From Acanthochromis polyacanthus (taxonomy: Eukaryota > Chordata > Actinopteri > Pomacentridae), in the NCBI RefSeq assembly GCF_021347895.1, contig NC_067118.1, positions 34,155,255 to 34,219,254 on the forward strand: a DNA stretch of 64,000 bases, read 5' to 3'. The notes under the pieces are model-generated. The model ran no database searches, had not been told where the DNA came from, and saw only the letters and a program-made list of their open reading frames with translations. The number at the start of each line of letters is the position of its first letter. The first letter of the stretch is position 1. Below, in pieces: positions 26,304-38,009 of this stretch. The translations under genes and the position numbers were made by a program.

Positions 26304-26685
26304 GACAAGGTACGTTTTATCCGTTTGTTTCCTGGCTATAAAAGACACAAGCAGAAACAAAAAATCAAGCCGTTTTTTCGTTTTTTTCGTTTTGAGCAAA
26401 AACAAAAAAACAGGAAAGGGTTCGTTTTTTTCATTTTTTCGTTTTGAACAAAAAAACAAAACAGGAAACGGTTCGTTTTTTCGTTTTTTCGTTTTCACCC
26501 CCAAAATGAAAATATGACTCCATATTCCGTTTCATTGGTGGGCGGGGCTTCGGAGCCTGCCAGTGCACAGTAAAGCTCCTGCCCATCACAATAAAGCTCT
26601 TGCGCTGGCATTCATAGACAGACTGACTTTCACTGTATTGCCTGCCCCCACTGCACTTCCCCTAACTCTAAATCAAAGCAAGTCG
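26304..26685. other. TTTTCGTTTT-rich low-complexity sequence and spacer
   Basis: 26340-26500 is a mirror-rich run of TTTTCGTTTT and AACAAAAAAAC words related to those at 5700-6030. 26500-26685 holds nothing recognisable. Confidence 0.5.
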
Positions 26686-26804
26686 TGTACACAGTAATGA
26701 CAGTCATAACCAGTGGTGTAGTCTAGTTTTTTCTACTGGGTATACTCCAACCTCATAAACCAAAGCCAGGTCAGGTTCTCATATATGTGCGCGTGCACTC
26801 ACAT

Positions 26805-26806
26805 GT

Positions 26807-26877
<71 letters not shown>
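26805..26877. repeat. (AC)n microsatellite
   Basis: About 36 uninterrupted AC units followed by (AGC)n. Frames coding poly-TH across it are artefacts. Confidence 0.95.
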
Positions 26878-26878
<1 letters not shown>

Positions 26879-27560
26879 CAGCAGCAGCAGCTCCTTTATT
26901 TCAAACTACCAACTAGATACTTATAGACATTATAGCGTCAGCAGCTCCTCCTCCTGCCATCAGGTAGAGCTGATGTTTCCTCTTCATCAGGTAGAGCTGA
27001 TGTTTCCTCTTCATCAGGCTCCCTTTCCTAAATGTTAACCTTATCTCCAGCTGTAGTGTTCCCTAAAGCGGCAGTATTCACAGGACAAGTAACAGGCTTA
27101 TTAAAACACTGAAATGGTTTCATTTAGCTTTGCTTTCTTTTTCTTATTTTTTCTCCACTGACTGATGTTGGGTCATTAGAAGTTCTAGACTCATGTCCCT
27201 CTTCTTCTAAGCCAGGGGTATTCAGCTAAAATTCAGAGAGGTCCAGTCAGTAAAGGTCCAGAACATCATAATGTCTAACTTGAGTTACTGTGATATATGC
27301 TGATGTAACCTGGTAGTTTTATTAGAGTCTGCCTGTAATCAAAAACTGACCATCAAATAAATTCAGTACGGTTCAAAAACATTTTGACATTTATTAATAA
27401 ATAACTTATATATAACTGTATATCTTAAAATAAAGTGCAGAACTTAAAAAAGCATGACTGAACAACCTGAATCAACTTCTATACATCTTTAACAATAATT
27501 AAATCTCATAAATGTAAACATTTGAACACTTTTACATTTTTGTCTGTCTCATATCACTCC

Positions 27561-27684
27561 CCTAATATCTCTGCAGCTTAATGGGAGAGCTGAGCTGCTG
27601 CTTGTTTGAGCCGTTCTCAAAACATATTTTGATTATGTTCATAGTTGAGAAAGCTGCCTTACAGCTGTTTGCTGCGCCAAACAT
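27561..27684 (-). pseudogene. hAT transposase C-terminal dimerisation domain fragment
   Basis: Minus-strand MFGAANSCKAAFSTMNIIKI followed by CFENGSNKQQLSS and a stop at 27561. The CxxxFSTMNxIK signature is the C-terminal domain of hAT/ZBED5-type transposases. The remainder of the protein is not in a continuous frame. Confidence 0.6.
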
Positions 27685-27964
27685 GGTCAGCATGTGACCA
27701 CAGTCTGTCCTCTGGAGATGTATAAGGCACAAAAGATACGACTCTCAGAGCCGATGCTTTGTAGTGAATCTGAAGAGCCGACTCCTAACGTATTTAATGG
27801 AATATGGAGTTTAACACTGTCCTAGCAGAAAACATGTTTATATGTTTTCCGCGCGCGCACATATATGAGAACCTGACCTGGCTTTGGTTTATGAGGTTGG
27901 AGTATACCCACTAGAAAAAACTAAACTACACCACTGGTTATGACTGTCATTACTGTGTACACGC

Positions 27965-28434
27965 CCGGATTTTGCTACTTCCTGGTCGCCGTTTTGGATT
28001 TTTTGGAGCCAGTGATGTAAAAAGCGTCATCAAACAGACTGGACCGGAGAGCAACTAGGGGCAGGATTGGCTGAGAACTCTCTTATCCCGCCCACGTTTT
28101 ACCGCAGAGGCTTCTGTTGCTGTCTATCAAGTATAGCCACGCCCCCTGGCTCCGCCAACTTTAACGATTTATTTAAAATTCAGTATTGATTTATTTTAAG
28201 ATCGGCCACCTGATCTCTCATTTTGACCATGAAAACTAACGGGAAAAAAATCCTGAGCTGTCGAAGATCAGTCTATCAAATTTTATTTTTTCCAAAAATT
28301 AATTGGGGTCTATGGAGAAAAAGCTTTTTGGAGCCAACCCTAGCGGACGGTGTGATATTGCAAGTTTTTGACACTTCTGGGTTGGCTTCAATTCTGGAGC
28401 CAGATGCTACGTCCATTATATATGCAGTCTATGG
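27965..28434. other. unclassified interspersed repeat
   Basis: The stretch ends TATATGCAGTCTATGG, a terminus seen in many fish repeats, and contains TGGCTCCGCC and TGGGGTCTATGGAG words. It abuts the truncated hAT-like right end at 28435. No gene. Confidence 0.4.
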
Positions 28435-30786
28435 TTTATTTCCATAACAGAAAGAGCAGAGTCAGGGAGGAGATGGATCAGAGGCCAGCAGCAGGGACAA
28501 GGATGTAGGGTCTTTACAGGTAAGGAGAGATTATAACTTCCTGAAAATAAGATATCTATTGCAGGGAGAAACCAGGCAGTACTGATCATTTCATGTTCAG
28601 TGTTTGGCACCTTTGGCTACTCGTCCAGTAGATGTTCAAGGGACATTGTTGTCAACTCAACTAGAGTTTGGCCACTAAAACTTTAGATTTTATAGTTTAA
28701 AGTTTTATACTTTATAGTTTAAAGAACTAGCCTAGTTGGTCCCCTGGTATTGTACTGTGGCTGTTAGGGATTATGTGGTTCTTTAGCCACTAAGGACGGT
28801 GCAATTAAATGTAAGAGAATGATAAATTGCTCTGAAAAATTTGTCCCCCTCACTTCTGAGATGGTGGTTACGCCCATGGTTGGTCAAGTTCGTCAACACG
28901 AGAAACAAGAGAAATTCTGTCAATCAATGATGACAGCCGATCAACTGATTTAGAGCCAGTTTTACATTTTGAACTATCACAGTAATGGTTTTACCGAGGC
29001 TGTGACAGCTGATCTCTGTTCAGTGTACGTCTGGCCAATGACCATACAGGTGGAGAGTCGGCTGACCCACGGACATTGCATCTTACGTTGCACCTGCTGC
29101 AGCTGCTGGACTGTGAGGATGGTGAAAGGAGCTTCACATGCTGGATAAGGAAACCGGTGAAATCTGTCGGAGGTATGGTAATCCAATGTTTGTATATATC
29201 GTAGTTCCCTCTGAACGTGTAGAAAAACTTCATCTAGCACTAAGTATCAGCTAAAAGAGTAAGACGAACTACACTGCAGTGGCTGCACTAGCTAGATTAA
29301 GTTTAGCAGCCTCAAACCAAGTTAAGAATTGAACGTTAGTTTTCTTTTTTTTCCTGATATCGCCAGTGTCTCCCCGCAGAGGAAATTATAAACAGAAACG
29401 GACATGTGGTGTTAAACGTGCGTGCTATAATATCCTGCTTCCTTATTGATGTTTTTATTTTGCCGTGTCGGTGCCGCGATCAAGTAGACTACACGTAGCA
29501 GAAACCATAGACATATACATAGACGCCTCATTGACTGCGGCTGCCCACTCCACCGATGTGCCTGCAGCGCCACCATTTTGCTTCGGGGCCAGCTGAGGCA
29601 GCGGTGCATAGACATCTATGGAGGAGAGAGGTACTGCTGAATCTAAAAGTGGAATTATTCGCCGAATTTTGAACCGATTGCCAAACTGTTTGATTTTTAG
29701 AAACGTCACACGTGTAGCTACTATACAAGGTGCTCGGATATTTTTTTACAATGCTGGTTTTGCCACTCAACACTTAGATGCCGGACTTCTGTTCAGCCTA
29801 TGGATGCTCTAATGAGCGCTGTAAGGAAACAAGAGCTCGTGGGATTACTTTTCACATGTAAGATGTATGTAAGGAATAATATATTGTTAGCAGGTTGTCA
29901 TCGCAAGAGTGAAATAAACGCCGAGAAGACGGATAGAACCCGTCAGCTCCGTGTCTGGCTTCTACTACCCATGATCTAACCAGCTCTCTACATCATCCTG
30001 TGTATTACACAGCTGATTACTGGTGAAATAACTAATCTGAGACAATTTTTTGTTTAAAATTCGATGTTATGAATCTAGCGTTCCTAGCAACTTACTGCAG
30101 TAATTGGTACAAGATGGTGCTTCAGTTAGTAAAGCAACAATACAGGTGACACAGTTGATGAGCTGATGACTGATAATGTTATTCTACAGGATGAGTTGAG
30201 AGCAGTTGAATTTTGCTAATCTAATCTAATTTGTGAAGAGATGAGGACTTCAATCCAAGGAAATGGCTCTTAGAAAATTTGTACCCTATCCTGAACATAT
30301 TTTACTGATTTAGAGTAGTTAAAATAACCAAATATAATTGAGGACTGTAATAATGGGAAATGGAATTTAAAAATAAACCAGAATAGACACCTTTATTCAA
30401 CACTTATGAGACAGGAAATCATGGGAGAAAGAGGGGATGTGACATGCAGCAAAGTACTGGGATTTGAACTGTGGTCGGCTGCGTACATGGCATTAAACTC
30501 CGCTATGCCATAGCCACCCCACACTAGCTTTGTGTCCCATCAAGGCCACCCCGGTAAAAAAAAGTCCTGGATACGCCACTGCAAGTGGCGCAGGAAAGTG
30601 ACGTCACGGACCCCCCCTCGTTCTGGCCCCTTCTGCATTTTACGGCATTTTAAAGAATGCCGGCTCATTGCGCTGCATTTAATTGCACACTACGTCGAAC
30701 GTTGGAGACAAGGAAACTTGGAATAACTTTCCATAGGTAAGAATTTTTTTTGGTTCTTTTTTCATTGTTAAATCTTGTTCAGTCTA
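28435..30786 (+). repeat. segmental duplication block B, right half
   Basis: This is the partner of 9654-12001. After its end the sequence passes directly into SAMHD1-array material, whereas block A continues into unrelated MITEs. Confidence 0.85.
30370..30530 (-). mobile_element. tRNA-derived SINE, block B
   Basis: This is the duplicate of 11590-11745, with the same A-box and B-box words. Confidence 0.45.
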
Positions 30787-30901
30787 AACGTCACGTCCAG
30801 AGAAGGTTTTCTTAGAAAGACCTAGACATTAGGAATAAACAGCACATGCAATGAAATTTCAGTTTAGTTAAAAAGTGCTTTGACATTGCTAAAGTTCTGA
30901 C

Positions 30902-30972
30902 CTGGTTTTCAGAAATCTTGAATCCTCTGGTGGGGTTATACTTGCTGTAGAAATATGTGTTATTGATGGGGT
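30902..30972 (-). pseudogene. SAMHD1-like exon 14 fragment (third copy, destroyed)
   Basis: Minus-strand translation gives [19 protein letters not shown] followed by SENQ and a GTCAG donor, a clear homologue of exon 14 in copies 1 and 2. Downstream flank (30835-30900) also matches the intron after exon 14. At 30972 the exon ends abruptly and passes into an inverted copy of the sequence found at 34960-35013 and 48735-48755. No other exon of this copy is visible. Confidence 0.75.
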
Positions 30973-33170
30973 GACCACATTATCATTTACAATTCAAGGA
31001 TTGCAAACAGGATATAATATGTTTGTTTTCATGCACTTTTCTGCAAAATACACTACGTCAGTAAAACAGCTGTTTTCTTGTTTTTGTATGGTAGGTTTTT
31101 GATATGTGGTGTTTTTTGTAAACTGATAGCAGCACAATAACTACAGGCTCTGGTGCAACATTTGCCTTGAAGATGTCAGAAGACAGGAGAAGAGAATGAG
31201 GAAGATGCCATATGAAATGACAAAAATCTTGTTCCGTGATGACTTAGGGGAAATGGTGGTGTTTTTATGGGTAGGTCCTGCTGTTTTGGTTTATGAATAG
31301 ATGAGGTGTATGTCTTGGTACCATCAGCTGTTTTGAAAAGAGCTTATCGCTTTCATTTAGAACAAATGTTACCACACTGGTCAAACTACTGTTAAGGAAT
31401 TCTCTGTGCCTCATGACCAGAGATATTCCACGTGTCATCTTAGTTCATGTTTCCATCCCTCTCTCTGCTATCACACCAACTCTGTGTCATCATTTTAATG
31501 CCTCGAGACTTCTGATTGTGCACTCCAGTACTTTGCTGTCTGCATTCTATTGTATTTATTGTACTCCTTTATCATTTCACAAATTACAGCCTCACATCTA
31601 ATCTATAAATTAATACCATCCCACACCCCTACAGATCAGCACAGAAGAGAGACATTTGAGAGCAGAGAGACTGTAATCCTCATACACTCCAATGACAAAT
31701 TCCGAAATGAAGAAAAAAAAATCCCAAGCTCATAAAGTGCCTAAATTCAGTGTCCAATCACCCAAAATGCCAGAGACTTGATGTCAGAGGATCAAGTGGG
31801 ATCTCTGAGCCCCATCATCATCCACAATGGATCCATTGATGTGAGGAGAGAACAGGAAAGAGCGTCAGAGTCACACAAAGCAGTGATGCAGAAAGCCGCC
31901 ATCACCTTCCCCAACAACAGAGTGGTCAAATCAGTTCTGCCTCGAAGGAAATACTTCGACCCTGGCCACCCACTTTCCTCTCCTGGTTTAGATCCTCGCC
32001 TCCTTGTCCCTTGTTGGCATTTGTGGCCATGTCGTTGTGAGGCTCTGGAATGAGCTTGCAGTTACTAGCATGGAACCATGAAGCCTTTCCTGTGATCTGA
32101 ACTGCTGTTTCTGTTGGCACTAGCATCAGACATACTGTAGCCCGTGGCTCTGGGGTCCTTAGCAAGGCTTCCCTTACCTGTTTGTTATTATTATAAAGCA
32201 TAGGGGACAGGATTTGCACAAACACACATTTCACATTTGGTCCATGGTCAGAAGCAGCCACATCTGGTGAATTACATAGGATGGAGTGGTCATGTAAACA
32301 AATTCCATTTGGGCTTGACACAGACCTTAGTTTGAACGTGATCAACATGATCAGAACCATATTAATGTTCAGCAAAACAGCTCAGTGTGTTTCAAGAAAA
32401 ATACTGTAAGCACTTAGACTGTCAAAAATTACTTTAATTATTGATCATAACACCATTTTCAGAGCAACACTCTCCATCTGCTCTAACTTTAAATTTATTT
32501 TGGCCAAATTGGTTCTTCCTTATTCTAACTGTACAGCCAATAGTGAGGCAGAATTCAGCATAAATATCTGTTTATTTCTGTAAAGCATTTGTCTCCCTTT
32601 TTGACACATAGTCAATCTATGTGTCAACATAGCTTTAAAGAAACAGATATTTGTAGAAACCCATATTTAAATATGGGTGAAACTAAACACCAGCTGCTAG
32701 TTCTGCTGAGTAGATCTTATAGATCAGCCATAGGTATCTATGGTGTCGGTTCAGCTGATTGTGAGAGCTGGAAACAAAAATGAACTTTCCTGTGTTGTTT
32801 GTGCTGTTAGTTACTTTGCCAGCCTTTGTGTTTCCTGTTGACGATTGATCAGAGTGGTTAATGTGAGCATCACCTTTACAGACATTTATGGATCAGACAG
32901 ACTGCAAACTTTAGTCATAGCTGCAACACAGTCATGTATTTCTCCATCATCAATAATAAAGAAGAGAAATGCAGAGTGAATATTCCAGCTGAAGGACAGA
33001 GCTCCCTCACCAGGCTCATGTTCAGAGGTCTGACCAAGATTCAAACAACAAATGCAATTTGGCAACTCAGTTGTCATTACCACATTTTTAAAGGAATACA
33101 TGGATATTCAGTATTCAAAGGTTGGAACGCACACACATTCAAACTTTGTCTTCATTTTCATGTTGTCTGC
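30973..33170. repeat. inverted copy of the SAMHD1-array spacer
   Basis: This 2.2 kb is the reverse complement of about 46757-48755, the spacer between SAMHD1-like copies 1 and 2. Its first 1.05 kb is also inverted with respect to about 33365-35013, forming a large inverted repeat around 32050-33365. It therefore records an inversion or inverted duplication at the edge of the array. Confidence 0.75.
31779..32053 (+). pseudogene. non-LTR ORF1 esterase-like fragment
   Basis: The frame MMSEDQVGSLSPIIIHNGSI then DVRREQERASESHKAVM and FPNNRVV resembles the SGNH/esterase-like segment found in ORF1 of fish CR1/L2-type retrotransposons. Related fragments lie on the minus strand at 33485-33662 and 47824-48010; all are short and broken. 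Confidence 0.4.
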
Positions 33171-33360
33171 TGGGGCGGCAGATGTCTAGTGATCGAAGTC
33201 TTCTGAGGCAATAAAGTCGGCTCTGGCCCTTTTTGTAGATGAAATCTACGTCTGTAGACCAGTCCAACTTATTATCAAGGTGGACACCTAAATATTTATA
33301 TGATGTCACCATCTCGATGTCCACGCTACAACCCCACGGTTCAGATGACAGGAAAGGCTT
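33139..33360 (-). pseudogene. non-LTR reverse transcriptase C-terminal fragment
   Basis: Minus strand reads VTSYKYLGVHLDNKLDWSTD, YKKGQSRLYCLRRLRS. The YLGVxLDxxLxW box followed by a basic LRRLRS segment is typical just after the catalytic domain of fish non-LTR reverse transcriptases. The clade cannot be settled. Confidence 0.5.
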
Positions 33361-33484
33361 CATGGTTCCACGCCAGTGACTGCAAGCTCATTCCAGAACG
33401 GTAACAAGGGACAAGGAGACGAGGATCTAAACAAGGAGAGGAAAGTGGGTGGTCAGGGTGAAAGTCGGGGTTGAAGTATTTCCT

Positions 33485-33662
33485 TCAAAGCAGAACTGAT
33501 ATGACCACTATGTTGTTGGGGAAGGTGATGGTGGCTTTCTCCATCACTACTTCGTGTGACTCTGACGCTCTTTCCTGCTGGCTCCTCACATCAGTGGATC
33601 CATTGTGGATGATGATGATGGGGCTCAGAGATCCCACTTGATCCTCTGACATCAAGTCTGTG
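33485..33662 (-). pseudogene. non-LTR ORF1 esterase-like fragment, second copy
   Basis: Minus strand encodes LMSEDQVGSLSPIIIIHNGS and DVRSQQERASESHEVVMEK. It is interrupted on its upstream side by the helicase-family element at 33672. Confidence 0.4.
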
Positions 33663-33671
33663 GCATTTTGG

Positions 33672-34217
33672 TAGCCTAGCCGCGCTAGACAACCCACGGC
33701 AACAAATTTAATTCTCTGCCAGGGTGGGTCTAGTTACCCTCCATAAGGCTCGAGGCTGGATTCTCCTAAAACTGGCCGGACCAATCACCATGAAGTGTAG
33801 AGTCAAAAGGCGGGCGTAACGACGTGACGACAGAGGCATGACAATTCTGACAGAAACAACCAGCGCACAATAAACAGTTATCTTTCGACTCGGCTTTGGC
33901 CACAGCCCTTAAAGATCTGAAGCTAAAATTCAACTTGAAAGATAAACAAAGGACGGCACTGAAGTGTTTCATTGAGAAGAAAGACGTATTTGGACTCATG
34001 CCGACGGGATATGGCAAATCCTTAATATACCAGTTGGCTCCGCTGGTTGGGAAGCTAATGGGACTTAGCCACAATCCGCCGTTGCATTGATTGGTTGTAT
34101 ACCTACCCAATTGCAGGAGAGGGATTTGATAGACAACCTTTTAGCCCGCCTCCCTCCCTGTCGAGCTTCCCTAGACCCTTGTGCCGTCAGAAACATGGGT
34201 ATAGCGTGGCTAGGCTA
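33672..34217 (+). mobile_element. 9-bp-TSD element, helicase family, member 2
   Basis: Exact 9-bp TSD GCATTTTGG (33663-33671 and 34218-34226); the uninterrupted target reads GGCATTTTGGGTGATTGG as in the inverted partner near 31757-31775. Ends are TAGCCTAGCCGCGCTA and TAGCGTGGCTAGGCTA. It contains a RecQ-like helicase segment (33896-34090). The termini differ from members 1 and 3 but start with the same TA(A/G)CCT pattern. Confidence 0.75.
33896..34090 (+). pseudogene. RecQ-like SF2 helicase N-terminal fragment
   Basis: The frame has LKDKQRTALKCFIEKKDVFG then LMPTGYGKSLIYQLAPLVGK: a Q-motif-like QRxAL followed by Walker A PTGYGKS, as in RecQ-family helicases. It opens at a TTG rather than an ATG and ends soon after APLV. 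The other helicase motifs are absent, so no activity is expected. Confidence 0.7.
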
Positions 34218-34599
34218 GCATTTTGGGTGATTGGACACTGAATTGGAGCAACTTTTTGAGCTGAGGATTTCATTTTTTCATTTAGAATTTTTGCCATTGA
34301 AGTGCATGACAATTACAATTTCTGTCTCCTCTCTCTGTGCAGTGCTGATCTGTAGGGGTGAGGGATGGTGTTAGTTTATGGACTAGATGTGTGAGGTTGT
34401 AATTTGTGAAATGATTAAGGAGTACTATAAATGCAATAGAATGCAGACAGCAAAGTACTGGAGTGCACAATCACGAGTCTCGAGGCATTAAAATGATGAC
34501 ACAGAGTTGGTGTGATAGCAGGGAGAGGGATGGAAACATGAACTAAGATGACACGTGGAATATCTCTGGTCATGAGGCATAGAGAATTCCTTAACAGTA

Positions 34600-36030
34600 G
34601 TTTGACCAGTGTGGTAACATTTGTTCTAAATGAAAGCGATAAGCTCTTTTCAAAACAGCTGATGGTACCAAGACATACACCTCATCTATTCATAAACCAA
34701 AACAGCAGGACCTACCCATAAAAACACCACCATTTCCCCTAAGTCATCACGGAACAAGATTTTTGTCATTTCATATGGCATCTTCCTCATTCTCTTCTCC
34801 TGTCTTCTGACATCTTCAAGGTAAATGTTGCACCAGAGCCTGTAGTTATTGTGCTGCTATCAGTTTACAAAAAACACCACATATCAAAAACCTACCATAC
34901 AAAAACAAGAAAACAGCTGTTTTACTCGCGTAGTGTATTTTGCAGAAAAGTGCATGAAAACAAACATGTTATATCCTGTTTGTAATCCTTGAATTGTAAA
35001 TGATAATGTGGTCATTTCGTAACATAAAACCAGAGCACCGAACACACCCAGTTTTATAAAATTATAATTATGTTATGATTAAATGCTCTTTATGATTTCA
35101 AACGACTGTATACCTGTGTGACTGTGAGCTCTTGTCACCCAGTGTACCCAGTAAATTTCTGTGATCTAACTTTAACCATGAAAATATAAAAAGTAATCTT
35201 GCAAGCAGGTTGAAACTGGCTGCTCATAAACTGATGATACCAATGTAACTTGTTTATGTGCCTGCTTAAAAACAAAATTGTTTCCACCTATTGCGAGTCA
35301 CTCGTTCTGCACTGTTCAAGTGACTCCGTGTGCAAGTAAAACTTTGGTTTGACTTGAGAAATGACTCTGAGTATTAATGTGGAGAAGTCAGGACTACACT
35401 GAAGAATTTTCCTGACAGCCAACAATGGTTAAGAGCAGTTTATTGCAACAGTCCTTAGATATTGGTAAGGGACCTATGGAGAGTGGTTCTAGGGATGCCA
35501 AGGCATGTCTGAGTGATGTTAGTGACTGGGAGACCTGGACATGATGGGTGACAAGAAGGCTGTCTGACTGACCATGTGGAGGCTCAATGAGGTGAGAGGC
35601 TGGCTGGTGATTGAAGGAGACTTCAACCGAACGGCACAAGGAGGCATGAGGTTAGACTAGATTTTAATAACACCTGGAAGGAATAAACAAAGGTAGAGGC
35701 AAGACAAGACAAGACAATGCTGTTTAATAGACTGTAACATCCAGACATATGTACAGAGAGGGAAGGAAAGAATGAGGACAAACAAGAAATGGATACTGAA
35801 TTGCATGTAAATTACTCTGATCAAGGTCTGTTCACTCTGGCAGGTGGTCTGATTACGGCAATGTGTGACACCTGCAGTAATCAGCTCAGTGCAGACAGGT
35901 GAGCAGGGAGAGCAAGGCACAGGGACAAGAGAGACAAGAGGGAGAGAGATGACAGACAGAGGGAGCCAAAGAGAGACAGATCAAAACAGAATGGACAGAT
36001 ACAGAGAGAGCAGGAGGGAAAAGGAGAGAC
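34600..36030. other. non-coding flank shared by both array units
   Basis: The stretch matches about 48380-50040 after allowing for the L2 tail there. It includes an AGAGAGGGAGAC-type purine-rich run (35900-36030). I could not identify a gene; frames are short and not conserved in pattern. Confidence 0.4.
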
Positions 36031-36031
36031 C

Positions 36032-37122
36032 TGTCTTGCTGCTCCCTGCTCTCCCAAGCTGCCTGCCTGCAGTCTCATTGCAGCGATGTGTCAGCTGCAG
36101 TCATTAGTTTACCCAGCTCACCTGTTCACAATCACATCTCATGCAATGTAAGCCCAGTTCATGTATTTGTTCCCTGCCAGACCACAGACTGCAACAGCCA
36201 CACCTGGATCCAGCTCTCCCCTCATATTGCCTCTGGATCTTGTTCTGTCTCCTGACTTCCATAACCACACATGGACTTTGGTCACCTCCCTTGTTCCCAC
36301 CGGATCCCTTACTTTGTTTCCTGCCTGGCATTCCCAGAGCCTTGCTTCCTGCCTGCTGGTGTCGATGGCACTTTCGCCGAATCGATTCTGCCTAGTCTCC
36401 CGCCAGTTTCCGAATAGCCCAAGCCTACCTGCCCTTTTTCTTTAGTTTTCCTCTGTTGTTATGAGTACCCTGTCTTGTTGCCTTGAAAAAATTACTTCTG
36501 CTTAATTTTTGTAGGATAAACTTTAGAGCTTTGTTGAGCATTTTTGGATCAGTTTGTTACACGGCAGTGGGGACGGGTTTTATTGTTTGTTTAGATATTT
36601 ATTTTTGCATGTGTTTGTAGTTTGAATTGTTGGTGTTTTCAGTTGTATTGCATGTCCTGAGTATTGGGTGTTTTGAGTTTTCTTTGATTTTTGGGTGTCC
36701 CACTGCCCCTGAACGCCTCTGACGAGGCAATAGATTGCACCTGCCAGGTTCTCCCTTCCTCCCTACAGGAGCCAATGGGTGGCAAGGACAGAGGCTTCAA
36801 GGCTGGCGGAGAGAATTATATATGAACATCCTCTGTTGTTATGAGTACCCTGTCTTGTTGCCTTGAGTAATTATTTCTGCTTATTTTTTGTAGGATAAAC
36901 TTTAGGGCTTTGTTGAGCATTTTTGGATCAGTTTATTTTTGTATTAGATTTGGTTGGTTGTCTCCAAGCTTGTTTTTTTTGTTCTGCGAGTTTCTCATTT
37001 TGCTTAGTTTAATTCTGTAGTTTGCCTGCTTTGTTGAATAGACTTTGTTTTTGCGAATAAAACCCATTTTTATACTTTGCCTCTCTGCCTATTGAGTATG
37101 TCTGTGCTTTGGTTTTCTGACA
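36032..37122 (+). mobile_element. LTR-like sequence, array unit 1
   Basis: The sequence runs from a CT-rich start to TTTTGCGAATAAAACCC and ends in TCTGACA, like a Gypsy-type solo LTR with a polyadenylation signal near its end. In this unit a block of about 380 bp starting CCTCTGTTGTTATGAG and containing TTTTTGGATCAGTTT occurs twice (36450 and 36830), separated by GTTACACGGCAGTGGGGACG. TSDs were not found. Confidence 0.35.
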
Positions 37123-37195
37123 GCAGCCCTAAATTGGAATATTTTTCATTTTCTAACCCCATTTTGTAGGCTGGAGAAACGAGGCAAACTGTGAC

Positions 37196-37530
37196 AGACC
37201 ATCTAAATGTGAACACAGCTGGAAGGTTCTATTGAGCTTTTTTGGCTTTTAATTAACACACCCATTGCACAATAAATGTCATTTTCACACAGTTGGCACA
37301 ACACAAGATACTTGAGCTATGAGATTAACTCTACAATGACACATGACCAAGAGTAAAATAACTTTATTTCAAACAGACCATGCACCGCCAGTTAGCAGAC
37401 CATCTAAATATGAACACAGTTGGAATGTTCTATTGAGCTTTCTTGGCTTTTAATTAACACGCCAATTACACAGTAAATATCATTTTCATGTAATTAGCAA
37501 AACATGATTTGCTTGAGCTATTTGAGTAAA
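37196..37530 (+). repeat. diverged tandem repeat, period about 200 bp
   Basis: GACCATCTAAATGTGAACAC at 37197 recurs as GACCATCTAAATATGAACAC at 37398. Both array units carry it (second pair at about 50932 and 51131), so it predates the array duplication. Confidence 0.7.
37363..37368 (-). terminator. possible polyadenylation signal, SAMHD1-like copy 1
   Basis: A minus-strand AATAAA occurs here, about 640 nt after the stop codon; the paralogous sequence after copy 2 has the same hexamer near 51093. It is a motif match only. Confidence 0.25.
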
Positions 37531-38009
37531 TTTGTGATATATAGTATAATCATAAAAACAAGAAAATAACCAAGTCAGAACTATGATAATCACGAGAACA
37601 ACCTCTGATCCAAAAATATTTCTAGATCTAAATCAAATGTCACAAAGTTTCTGTCACAATCAAATCACAGTTATCATTATAAAACCAAAAAACACAAAAT
37701 ACTTATAATACCCACACCGCAAATGAAAATAGCTCAAGGTAAATGACAGTCTTTATAAAAATAATAAAGACCCATAGCTGCGACTATGCACCAAACAAGA
37801 TTGACATTTTAAGTTTGCATGGTTGATTGTTTACAACAGAAATACCCTTTTGCACCTTTTTCATGTTTTTGGTACAAACATGATATAAAACAGCAATTCA
37901 TTTATAATATGTGAGCTCTTCAGCTGCTGATGGAAGTATCTTGTTGATATTATTAATCATTTTTCATAAATAAGAGCCAATGAGAGACAGAGTTTTTGTG
38001 ATTTCTTTT

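Larger units (their letters stand above)
26686..27964. mobile_element. hAT element remnant with extended palindromic ends
   Basis: The CAGTGGTGTAGTCTAG end at 26711 has its complement CTAAACTACACCACTG ending at 27936, typical of fish hAT elements. The inverted repeat continues about 85 bp inward and about 25 bp outward (GTACACAGTAATGACAGTC). Inside are a (CA)n tract and a hAT dimerisation-domain fragment on the minus strand (27561-27684). Confidence 0.65.
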
